NCBI RefSeq assembly: GCF_004791165.1
Contig: NZ_SRUZ01000008.1
Span: 311,397-375,396 of the forward strand
Length of the DNA stretch: 64,000 bases
Source of the DNA: Mesorhizobium sp. M8A.F.Ca.ET.218.01.1.1
Lineage (GTDB): Bacteria; Pseudomonadota; Alphaproteobacteria; Rhizobiales; Rhizobiaceae
Direction: 5' to 3'
In this document: piece after piece, positions 44,001 through 50,832 of the stretch
Layout: each line of letters begins with the position of its first letter
Numbering within the stretch: position 1 is the first letter of the stretch
The notes under the pieces: model-generated
Told to the model about the DNA's origin: nothing
What the model saw: the letters and a program-made list of their open reading frames with translations, nothing else
Databases searched by the model: none
Translations under genes and position numbers: made by a program

Positions 44001-46550
44001 ATGCTTTATTTCTCGCGCTTCAAGATGATCCTGATCTGGCTGGCCGTGGCCGCCACAGTGGTCCTCGCCGCGCCGAATCTGTTCCCCGCCAGCACGCTGG
44101 CCCAGCTCCCCAGCTGGGTGCCGAAGCGGCAGATGACGCTCGGCCTCGATCTCCAGGGCGGCTCGCACATCCTGCTGGAGATGAACCAGAACGATCTGAT
44201 CAAGGATCGGCTCGAGACGACGCGCGATGAAATCCGCACACTGCTGCGCGATGCCAAGATCGGCTATACGGGTCTTGCCGGTACCGGCAAGACCCTGCAG
44301 GTCCGCATCACCGATCCCGCTCAGCTCGATGCCGCCAAGAAGGCGTTGAAGAGCTTGACCGATCCTGTCGCAGCCGGCTTGTTCACAGGCGGCTCCATCC
44401 AGGAAATGTCGCTCGACGATTCCGAGCCGGGGCTGCTCAAGTTCACCGTCACCGACGCCGGTATCAAGTATCGCACATCGACCGCATTGGCGCAGTCGAT
44501 CGAAGTGGTCGAGCGCCGCGTCAACGAACTCGGCACGACCGAGCCCATCGTGCAGCGGCAGGGCGACGACCGCATCCTTGTCCAGGTGCCCGGCCTGCAG
44601 GATCCGCAGCGGCTGAAGGAAATCCTCGGCCAGACCGCGAAGCTGACCTTCCAGATGGTCGACCAGTCGATGCCGGTGCAGGATGCGCTCAGGGGACGCC
44701 CGCCGGCCGGTTCTTCGGTGCTCTATTCGCAGGACGATCCGCCGGTTCCATACCTGATCGAGAACCGCGTCATCGTATCGGGTGAAAACCTCGTCGACGC
44801 ACAGGCGACATACAATTCGCAGAACAACGAGCCGGTGGTTTCGTTCCGCTTCGATTCGAAGGGCGCTGCCCGCTTCGGCCAGGCCACCGCGCAGAATGTC
44901 GGCAAGCTGTTCGCCATCATCCTCGACAACCAGGTGATCTCGGCGCCGCAGATTCGCGAGCCGATCCTTGGCGGTACCGGCCAGATCTCCGGTAATTTCA
45001 CTGCCCAGAGCGCCAACGACCTCGCCGTGCTGCTGCGCGCCGGCGCGCTGCCCGCGACATTGACCGTCATCGAGGAACGCACCGTCGGTCCGGGCCTGGG
45101 CCAGGATTCGATCCATGCCGGCAAGGTCGCCGGCATCATCGGTTCGATCCTCGTCGTGGCGTTCATGTTCGTCGCCTACGGCTTCCTCGGCTTCCTCGCC
45201 AACATCGCGCTGGCGGTGCACGTGGCGATGATCGTCGGGCTGCTGTCGCTGCTTGGCGCGACGCTGACTTTGCCCGGTATCGCCGGTATCGTGCTGACCA
45301 TCGGCATGGCGGTCGATTCCAACGTGCTGATCTACGAGCGTATCCGCGAGGAGCGACGAGCCGGCCGCTCGGTGATCCAGGCGATCGACACCGGCTTCTC
45401 GAAGGCGCTGGCGACCATCGTCGATTCCAACGTCACGTCGCTGATTGCGACAGTGGTGCTGTTCTATCTCGGTACCGGACCGGTGAAGGGCTTTGCCATC
45501 ACTTACGCCATCGGCATCCTGACCACGGTCTTCACCGCTTTCACCTTCACCCGCTTGCTGGTGTCGATCTGGCTGCGCCGTGCCCGCCCGAAGGAGTTGC
45601 CACGCGCACCGATAACCTTCGTACCGCCCGGCACGAAAATTCCGTTCATGGGCATCCGTCGGTGGACGTTCGCGCTGTCGAGCGCATTGTCGATACTGTC
45701 CGTGGTAGCGTTCATGAGTGTCGGCATCAATTACGGCATCGATTTCAAGGGTGGTTCGCTGATCGAGGTTCAGTCCAAGACCGGTGATGCCAATCTTGCC
45801 GACATTCGCGGTAGGCTGTCGGAACTCAACATCGGCGAAGTGCAGGTTCAGCAGTTCGGCGCGCCGAACGACGTGCTGATCCGCGTCGGCACGCAGGATG
45901 GCGGCGAAAATGCCGAGCAGACGGTCATCGACAAGGTCCGCGGCGAGCTGCAGGACCAGTATGATTTCCGCCGCGTCGAAGTGGTGGGACCGACGGTTTC
46001 CGGTGAACTGGCCAAGCAAGGCACCATCGCCATGATCGTCGCGCTGCTCGGCATCCTGGTCTACGTCTGGTTCCGCTTCGAATGGCAGTTCGCGGTCGGC
46101 GCCATCATCGCGACGGTGCACGACGTGGTCATGACGCTCGGCTTCTTCGTCATCTCCGGGCTCGAGTTCAACCAGTCGTCGTTGGCGGCGATCCTGACCA
46201 TCATCGGCTATTCGCTGAACGACACGATCGTCGTCTATGACCGCGTCCGTGAGGATCTGCGAAAATACAAGCGAATGCCTCTACCGCAGCTGCTGAACAA
46301 CGCCATCAACGAGACGCTGTCGAGAACGACGCTGACGTCGGTGACGACCAGCTTGGCGCTGCTGGCGCTGGTGTTGTTTGGCGGCGAAGTGATCCGCTCC
46401 TTTACCTTGGCGATGCTGTTCGGCGTCGTGTTCGGTACCTATTCGTCGATCTTCATCGCGGCGCCGTTGCTGATCCTGTTCAAGCTGCGGCCGCAGGCTT
46501 CGGCCGATGAGGAAAAGCCGGTGAACGGCGGCAAGGCCGTCGCGACCTGA
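44001..46550 (+). CDS. secDF: Fused protein translocase subunit SecDF
   Basis: Proton-driven membrane factor that assists Sec export, 849 aa: SecD (about residues 1-520) and SecF (about 550-830) in one chain. Each half has six membrane segments and a periplasmic domain. SecD shows LGLDLQGGSHILLEM and GIVLTIGMAVDSNVLIYERI, and SecF shows GINYGIDFKGGSLIEV and IIGYSLNDTIVVYDRVREDL, the two paired Asp-Arg transport sites. Fusion is usual in this group. A 52-base gap separates it from yajC. Confidence 0.96.
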   Translation: MLYFSRFKMILIWLAVAATVVLAAPNLFPASTLAQLPSWVPKRQMTLGLDLQGGSHILLEMNQNDLIKDRLETTRDEIRTLLRDAKIGYTGLAGTGKTLQVRITDPAQLDAAKKALKSLTDPVAAGLFTGGSIQEMSLDDSEPGLLKFTVTDAGIKYRTSTALAQSIEVVERRVNELGTTEPIVQRQGDDRILVQVPGLQDPQRLKEILGQTAKLTFQMVDQSMPVQDALRGRPPAGSSVLYSQDDPPVPYLIENRVIVSGENLVDAQATYNSQNNEPVVSFRFDSKGAARFGQATAQNVGKLFAIILDNQVISAPQIREPILGGTGQISGNFTAQSANDLAVLLRAGALPATLTVIEERTVGPGLGQDSIHAGKVAGIIGSILVVAFMFVAYGFLGFLANIALAVHVAMIVGLLSLLGATLTLPGIAGIVLTIGMAVDSNVLIYERIREERRAGRSVIQAIDTGFSKALATIVDSNVTSLIATVVLFYLGTGPVKGFAITYAIGILTTVFTAFTFTRLLVSIWLRRARPKELPRAPITFVPPGTKIPFMGIRRWTFALSSALSILSVVAFMSVGINYGIDFKGGSLIEVQSKTGDANLADIRGRLSELNIGEVQVQQFGAPNDVLIRVGTQDGGENAEQTVIDKVRGELQDQYDFRRVEVVGPTVSGELAKQGTIAMIVALLGILVYVWFRFEWQFAVGAIIATVHDVVMTLGFFVISGLEFNQSSLAAILTIIGYSLNDTIVVYDRVREDLRKYKRMPLPQLLNNAINETLSRTTLTSVTTSLALLALVLFGGEVIRSFTLAMLFGVVFGTYSSIFIAAPLLILFKLRPQASADEEKPVNGGKAVAT

Positions 46551-46573
46551 CGCGCGGCCCGAAGGGTGACAGA

Positions 46574-46969
46574 GTGGTGACCGGCAAAGGCATCGTCATC
46601 CGCGAGGCGCATTTCCCCGGCCGCGCGCCGATCGAGGCCTATGGCAATGGCGGGTTTCGCTTTGCCGACATGTCGCATCGCGGCTCGCTGCTCTGCTTGC
46701 CCACGGGCATCCATGGCTGGGAGCCGGCAAATCCCCTGGCGCTGACCGTCGCGGATTTCGACAAGCTTCTGGCGGAAGCCGACAAGGTCGAGATCCTGCT
46801 GGTCGGCATGGGCAGGGATTTGCGGCCCTTGCCGGCGGCGCTGCGGGCGGCGCTGAAAGAGGCCGGCATAACGTCCGACCCGATGTCGACCGGGGCCGCG
46901 GTCCGGACCTACAATGTCCTTCTGGCGGAAGACCGCGCCGTGGCCGCGGCGCTCATCGCCGTCGATTGA
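46574..46969 (+). CDS. Mth938-like (DUF498) domain protein
   Basis: A 131-aa single-domain protein of the Mth938/NDUFAF3 family. Typical segments are IEAYGNGGFRFADMSHRGSL, LPTGIHGWEP and EILLVGMGRDLRPLPAALRA. The mitochondrial relative NDUFAF3 is an assembly factor for respiratory complex I, and the next gene resembles NDUFAF6, also a complex I factor; the pairing supports such a role here (inference). The start is GTG. It lies 23 bases after secDF and one base before the next gene. Confidence 0.87.
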   Translation: MVTGKGIVIREAHFPGRAPIEAYGNGGFRFADMSHRGSLLCLPTGIHGWEPANPLALTVADFDKLLAEADKVEILLVGMGRDLRPLPAALRAALKEAGITSDPMSTGAAVRTYNVLLAEDRAVAAALIAVD

Positions 46970-46970
46970 T

Positions 46971-47819
46971 ATGTTGCAGAACGCCAAAATCGTCATGGAC
47001 GCGGTGCGCGCCGCCGACCATGACAGGTATCTCACCGCGCTCTACGCGCCTGCCGACAAGCGCGACGCGCTGTTTTCGCTCTACGCCTTCAATGCCGAGA
47101 TCGCCGGCATCCGTGACCGCATCCATGAGCCGTTACCCGGCGAGGTGCGGCTGCAATGGTGGCGCGATGTCATTGCCGCCGGCGGTGAGGCGGGCGCGGG
47201 CCATCCCGTTGCCGACGCCTTGAACCTCACCATTACAGCATTCAAGCTGCCAAAACTGGCCTTCGAGAACATGCTCGAGGCGCGCATCTTCGATCTCTAC
47301 GACGACCCGATGCCATCGCGCACCGATCTGGAGGGCTATTGCGGCGAGACGGCGGCCGCCCTCATCCAACTCGCGGCGATGGTACTCGATCCCGCCGACG
47401 CGCCAGGGTTTGCCGAACTGGCGGGTAGGGCGGGTTGTGCGCAGGCGATTACGGGGCTTTTGCTTCTGTTGCCGCTGCACCGCAGGCGTGGACAGTGTTT
47501 TATCCCGGCCGACATCCTGGCGGCGGCGGGCTCGTCGCCGGAAGAATTTGTTGCCGGCGACGGCGGGCCTGGTGCCCGGCGCGCGGTGGCGGCGATGATC
47601 GCGCTGGCGCGCGAACACCTGTCGGCCTTCGAGCAAGGCGCTGCGGCGCTGCCGGGGTCGTTGCGTTCGGCATTCCTGCCGCTGGCGCTGTCACGCGCCT
47701 ATCTCGCCAAGATGGAAGGCTCGCGCCACTCACCGCTCGGCGGCGTGGCACGGCTGTCGGCGTTGCGCCGGCATTGGTTGCTGCTGCGTCGTGCAGGCAA
47801 GGGTTGGCCAGCACTTTGA
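46971..47819 (+). CDS. Squalene/phytoene synthase-family protein, NDUFAF6-like
   Basis: A 282-aa all-alpha protein of the squalene/phytoene synthase family. The aspartate-rich motifs that bind diphosphate in true synthases are not conserved: the first site reads LYAFNAEIAGIRDRI and the second GYCGETAAALIQL. This matches the NDUFAF6 branch, complex I assembly factors of mitochondria and alphaproteobacteria, rather than carotenoid or hopanoid enzymes. The position next to an NDUFAF3-like gene supports this. The frame is open from 46914, but the ATG at 46971 gives the family start. A palindromic operator covers its stop codon. Confidence 0.82.
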   Translation: MLQNAKIVMDAVRAADHDRYLTALYAPADKRDALFSLYAFNAEIAGIRDRIHEPLPGEVRLQWWRDVIAAGGEAGAGHPVADALNLTITAFKLPKLAFENMLEARIFDLYDDPMPSRTDLEGYCGETAAALIQLAAMVLDPADAPGFAELAGRAGCAQAITGLLLLLPLHRRRGQCFIPADILAAAGSSPEEFVAGDGGPGARRAVAAMIALAREHLSAFEQGAAALPGSLRSAFLPLALSRAYLAKMEGSRHSPLGGVARLSALRRHWLLLRRAGKGWPAL

Positions 47820-47831
47820 CGTAAACGTCAA
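47816..47831. promoter_or_regulatory. LiuR-like MerR-family operator
   Basis: TTGACGTAAACGTCAA, symmetric at 14 of 16 positions. It resembles sites described for LiuR-type MerR regulators of branched-chain amino acid and fatty acid breakdown in proteobacteria. It overlaps the stop codon of the NDUFAF6-like gene and lies 67 bases before a broken gene, so its present target may be lost. Confidence 0.45.
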
Positions 47832-47897
47832 TCGTGTTAAGGAGTCCGCCTGCCGAGAACTGTCGCCGAAGACGACGGGCCGGCCGGGAGGAAATCC

Positions 47898-47950
47898 ATG
47901 AGCTTGTCCGTACTGGTTGCGATCGTCGTGCTCGGCATGGCGCTGTCGGG
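47898..47950 (+). pseudogene. 5' fragment of a lost membrane-protein gene
   Basis: A strong ribosome binding site (GGGAGGAAATCC) precedes an ATG that encodes a hydrophobic start, SLSVLVAIVVLGMALSG, like the N-terminal anchor of a small membrane protein. The frame then breaks into unrelated sequence at the join with a sterol desaturase fragment. This is the left side of a deletion scar. Confidence 0.5.
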
Positions 47951-48258
47951 ACCGCATGTTCGGCACCTTCGTCGAGGAGCTGGAAGAAGATCGGCCGCGC
48001 TATGGGATCGTCAAGAACCTGGGCACCTTCAACCCGCTGAAGGTGGCGTTCCACGAATGGATCGGCATGTTCAGGGACGCCTTCGCACCCGATCTGACGC
48101 CGCGCGAGCGCCTGAACTACCTGATCAAGCCGCCGGGATGGAGCCATGACGGTTCGCGCGACACGTCGGAGACGCTGAAGGCAGCGTATCTGCGGAGAAA
48201 TCCGGGGGAGGCGGGCAAGCCCGGACTGCCGTCGGCAGGTGTCGAGGCCGCGGAATAA
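47951..48258 (+). pseudogene. C-terminal fragment of a sterol desaturase/fatty acid hydroxylase-family gene
   Basis: The frame reads DRMFGTFVEELEEDRPRYGI, then VKNLGTFNPLKVAFHEWIGM and LNYLIKPPGWSHDG, the end of a sterol desaturase-family membrane hydroxylase. All of the N-terminal membrane part with the HxxxH and HxxHH iron ligands is missing. The fragment is joined out of frame to the start of another gene. About two thirds of the protein has been lost, so it cannot be active. Confidence 0.75.
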
Positions 48259-48287
48259 TATCGCCTGAGGACTGATCGGGCTGTCCG

Positions 48288-49700
48288 CTACTCCGCCGCC
48301 TGAGCCGTCTCCGCCGGCAAACCCAGCCACTGTCGACAGTCACTCCGCGCTCGCGACGTGATCGCATGCCGTTTGGCCACGGTTTTGTCCTTGCCGCGCA
48401 TGCGCTTGCCTTCGGTCTTCGGCGCTTCGACGGGCGGGAACAGGCCGAAATTGACGTTCATCGGCTGGAAGGATCTTTTCCCGGGCTCGTCGTCGGAAAC
48501 GATGTGGCCGCCGGTGATGTGGTTGAGCAGCGCGCCGAAGGCGGTGGTGAGCGGCGGCAGGGACGGTGCGTGGCCAAGCCGCTCGGCTGCGGCAAAGCGC
48601 CCGGCGAGCAGGCCGATGGCTGCACTTTCGACATAGCCTTCGCAGCCGGTGATCTGGCCGGCAAAACGCAGGCCGGGCCGCGACTTTAGCTGCAGCGAGG
48701 CGTCGAGCAAGGTCGGAGAATTGATGTAGGTGTTGCGGTGCAGGCCGCCGAGGCGGGCGAAGTCGGCGTTTTCCAGGCCCGGAATAGTGCGGAAAATACG
48801 CACCTGCTCGGCGTGCTTCAGCTTGGTCTGGAAGCCGACCATATTGTAGAGCGTGCCCAGCGCATTGTCCTGGCGCAACTGCACCACGGCATAGGCCTTC
48901 ACGGTCGGATTGTGCGCGTTGGTCAAGCCCATCGGCTTCATCGGTCCGTAGCGCAGCGTTTCGACGCCGCGCTCGGCCATGATCTCGATCGGCAGGCAGC
49001 CGTCGAAATAGGGCGTGCCTTCCCACTGCTTGAATTCGGTCTTCTGGCCGTCGATCAGCGCCTGTACGAAGGCGAGATATTGGTCCTTGTCCATCGGACA
49101 GTTGATGTAGTCCTTGCCGGTGCCGCCAGGCCCGACCTTGTCGTAGCGTGACTGGAACCAGCAGGTATCCATATCGATCGTGTCGAAATGGATGATCGGC
49201 GCGATGGCGTCGAAGAAGGCCAGCGCATCGGCGCCGGTCGCCTCGGCGATTGATTGGGCAAGCGACGGTGCGGTCAGCGGCCCGGTGGCGATGATCGCCT
49301 GGTCCCACTCCGCCGGCGGCAGCCCTGGCACTTCCTCACGCTGTATCGTGATCAGCGGATGCGCCTCGAGCTTTTTGGTCACCGCCTCGGAGAAACCGTC
49401 GCGGTCGACGGCCAGCGCGCCCCCGGCCGGCACCTGGTTGGCGTCGCCGGCACTCATGATCAAGGAGCCCGCCAGCCGCATTTCGGCGTGCAGAAGGCCA
49501 ACGGCGTTGTTTTCGGCATCGTCGGAGCGGAAGGAATTGGAACAGACCAGTTCGGCCAGGCCGCCTGTCTTGTGGGCGTCGGTGCCGCGAACCGGGCGCA
49601 TTTCATGCAGCATGACGGGCACGCCGGCTTGCGCCACCTGCCATGCCGCTTCGGAACCGGCGAGGCCGCCGCCGATGATATGGATTGGATTTTTGCTCAT
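48288..49700 (-). CDS. trmFO: Methylenetetrahydrofolate-tRNA-(uracil-5-)-methyltransferase TrmFO
   Basis: Folate- and FAD-dependent enzyme that makes ribothymidine at position 54 of tRNAs, 470 aa. The N-terminal dinucleotide site is IHIIGGGLAGSEAAWQVAQA, followed by VMLHEMRPVRGTDAHKTGGL and AELVCSNSFRSD with the catalytic Cys. YINCPMDKDQY and the C-terminal QITGCEGYVESAAIGLLAG are also diagnostic. The frame opens at 49796, but the ATG at 49700 fits the family. On the same strand and directly downstream of the small RNA array. Confidence 0.95.
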   Translation of the reverse strand: MSKNPIHIIGGGLAGSEAAWQVAQAGVPVMLHEMRPVRGTDAHKTGGLAELVCSNSFRSDDAENNAVGLLHAEMRLAGSLIMSAGDANQVPAGGALAVDRDGFSEAVTKKLEAHPLITIQREEVPGLPPAEWDQAIIATGPLTAPSLAQSIAEATGADALAFFDAIAPIIHFDTIDMDTCWFQSRYDKVGPGGTGKDYINCPMDKDQYLAFVQALIDGQKTEFKQWEGTPYFDGCLPIEIMAERGVETLRYGPMKPMGLTNAHNPTVKAYAVVQLRQDNALGTLYNMVGFQTKLKHAEQVRIFRTIPGLENADFARLGGLHRNTYINSPTLLDASLQLKSRPGLRFAGQITGCEGYVESAAIGLLAGRFAAAERLGHAPSLPPLTTAFGALLNHITGGHIVSDDEPGKRSFQPMNVNFGLFPPVEAPKTEGKRMRGKDKTVAKRHAITSRARSDCRQWLGLPAETAQAAE

Positions 49701-49783
49701 GGCCGCCGGAATAATCGCTTGCAGCCGCGATTGCAATTGTCGCGCGGCGGTAACGCAAACGCTGGTCGGGAAAGCCTCTTCTG

Positions 49784-49902
49784 AAAACAACAACACCCGC
49801 CGAGGGAGGAGGTCCGGCGGGTGTCGTTTTGGGGGTCGACCCTCGGGAGGAGGTGAAGATCGACCGTATTCGTCATCGCCGGGGAGGAGGTCGGCTCAGA
49901 CG
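49784..49902 (-). ncRNA. Cuckoo/CcsR-like small RNA, copy C
   Basis: Last copy before trmFO. Stem 1 is CGTC / GACG plus GCCG / CGGC. Stem 2 is GGTCGA / TCGACC. Stem 3 is ACACCCGCCG / CGGCGGGTGT followed by TGTTGTTTTC, the most complete terminator of the three. All three loops are ACCUCCUCCC. It probably ends the whole DUF1127-sRNA transcript. Confidence 0.78.
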
Positions 49903-49965
49903 AAATTCCTTTCGCATTTTTTAAAGAGGGCGAAACCTCTGGGGCAAAATTCGTTTGCCCCGGGG

Positions 49966-50080
49966 AAACAACGCCCGCCGCGGGAGGAGGTGCGGCGGGC
50001 GCCGTTTGGGTGGCCAACCCTCGGGAGGAGGTGAAGGTTGGGCCTATTCGTCATCGCCGGGGAGGAGGTCGGCTTTGACG
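49966..50080 (-). ncRNA. Cuckoo/CcsR-like small RNA, copy B
   Basis: Same plan as copy A. Stem 1 is CGTCA / TGACG plus GCCG / CGGC with a 2x2 internal loop. Stem 2 is GGCCAACC / GGTTGGGCC with one bulge. Stem 3 is CGCCCGCCGC / GCGGCGGGCG with a TTGTTT tail. The three loops again are ACCUCCUCCC. Stem sequences differ from copies A and C while pairing is kept, which argues for selection on RNA structure. Confidence 0.78.
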
Positions 50081-50143
50081 AAATTCTTTTCGCAACTTTA
50101 AAGAGGGGCGAAGCCTCTGGGGCAAATTCGTTTTGCCCCGGGG

Positions 50144-50256
50144 AAACAACGCCCGCCGCGGGAGGAGGTGCGGCGGGCGCCGTTTTGGTGGTCAACCCTT
50201 GGGAGGAGGTAAGGGCTGACCGTATTCGCTTGAGGTCGGGGAGGAGGTCGACCTCA
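50144..50256 (-). ncRNA. Cuckoo/CcsR-like small RNA, copy A
   Basis: Three hairpins, read on the minus strand. Stem 1 is TGAGGTCG / CGACCTCA (8 bp, ends at 50231 and 50256). Stem 2 is GGTCAACCCTT / AAGGGCTGACC (50190-50221, one mismatch). Stem 3 is CGCCCGCCGC / GCGGCGGGCG (50150-50179, perfect) followed by TTGTTT, a terminator-like end. Every loop is ACCUCCUCCC, complementary to Shine-Dalgarno sequences and sharing ACCUCCU with the 3' end of 16S rRNA. It starts 12 bases after the stop of a DUF1127 gene, so it is probably made from that transcript. Confidence 0.78.
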
Positions 50257-50267
50257 GCGAAATTCTG

Positions 50268-50408
50268 TTAGATCGCCCTGCGGGCGACGATCTTGATTTC
50301 GTCGCGGACGATACCGAGATCATGCAGCTGGCGGTTCGAAAGGCGACCCAGCTCGGTAACCGTCTCGCGATAAACGCGCCAGTTACGATAGTTGCGGATC
50401 AGGTTCAT
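50268..50408 (-). CDS. DUF1127 small protein (second copy)
   Basis: A 46-aa basic protein, MNLIRNYRNWRVYRETVTEL at the N terminus and LSNRQLHDLGIVRDEI in the DUF1127 core, ending VARRAI. Too short for most gene callers. DUF1127 proteins are arginine-rich; the Rhodobacter member CcaF1 binds RNA and lies upstream of the CcsR1-4 small RNAs. Here three anti-Shine-Dalgarno small RNAs follow the stop codon directly. Closely similar to the gene upstream of it, so a local duplication. A purine-rich GAAAAAGAGAACGACA precedes the ATG. Confidence 0.9.
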   Translation of the reverse strand: MNLIRNYRNWRVYRETVTELGRLSNRQLHDLGIVRDEIKIVARRAI

Positions 50409-50457
50409 TGTCGTTCTCTTTTTCAAAACTGGTTCGGACCATTCGCGGTCCGAAGAA

Positions 50458-50598
50458 TTAGACCGCCTTGCGAGCGACGTAAGGAATGTCGCTGCGGCTG
50501 ATGCCGAGGTCGGTCAGTTCACGGTTGCTCAGGCGGCTCAGCTCGGAAACGGTGTCCCGGTAGCGGCGCCAGTTGCGGTAGTTGCGGATCAAGTTCAT
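50458..50598 (-). CDS. DUF1127 small protein (first copy)
   Basis: A 46-aa basic protein: MNLIRNYRNWRRYRDTVSEL, then the core SRLSNRELTDLGISRSDIPY and the end VARKAV. It shares the first 11 residues and the LSNR-LxDLGI-R core with its downstream twin 49 bases away. Presumed first gene of the minus-strand unit DUF1127-DUF1127-sRNA x3. The 234 bases upstream, up to the divergent DUF2157 gene, hold the direct repeat GCAATGCAA (twice, near 50700-50720) and an AT-rich patch but no clear promoter box that I can defend. Confidence 0.9.
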   Translation of the reverse strand: MNLIRNYRNWRRYRDTVSELSRLSNRELTDLGISRSDIPYVARKAV

Positions 50599-50832
50599 GG
50601 TAGTTCTCGTTTCGTCTTTCTTGCGGATCATTCCGTTTGTGTACGAACCATAAGTAGGGGGACCCATATCGATTTAAAAGCGCTATGGCTGCATGGCAGC
50701 AATGCAAATTGTGCAATGCAACATTAACGCGCCTTCACGGACCTGACACAAAGAAGCCAGAATCAGAAAGTGCCGTGACGTCAACGGTTTGGGTGCGTCG
50801 GTTAAAATGACGACCGGGTGGGGAGAGAGGAC

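Larger units (their letters stand above)
49784..50256 (-). repeat. Three tandem 178-bp units with nine GGGAGGAGG motifs
   Basis: The plus-strand motif GGGAGGAGGT occurs nine times, starting at 49804, 49845, 49882, 49982, 50023, 50060, 50160, 50201 and 50239. Corresponding copies are 178 bases apart (179 once), so this is a threefold tandem duplication. On the minus strand every copy is the 10-base loop ACCTCCTCCC of a hairpin. Between units lie two further hairpins, GGGGCAAA / TTTGCCCC and AGAGG / CCTCT. The gap from trmFO to the DUF1127 genes holds nothing else. Confidence 0.95.

Noticed and set aside
43587..46121. 844-codon open frame antisense to secDF
   Set aside because: Shadow of a genuine gene; no ribosome binding site or family resemblance, and composition is typical of antisense frames in GC-rich DNA.
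46971..47819. Phytoene or squalene synthase of a carotenoid or hopanoid pathway
   Set aside because: The aspartate-rich catalytic motifs are missing and no carotenoid or hopanoid genes are nearby; an NDUFAF6-like assembly factor fits better.
49784..50256. CRISPR array
   Set aside because: The repeats have a 178-bp period, the 10-base motif is spaced unevenly (about 40, 37 and 100 bases), and flanking sequences form stems rather than unique spacers. No cas genes are seen.
50600..50832. General-stress (EcfG) promoter for the DUF1127 unit
   Set aside because: I looked for GGAAC with a CGTT box 16-17 bases away and for an RpoH-type CTTG box on the minus strand and found no convincing match.
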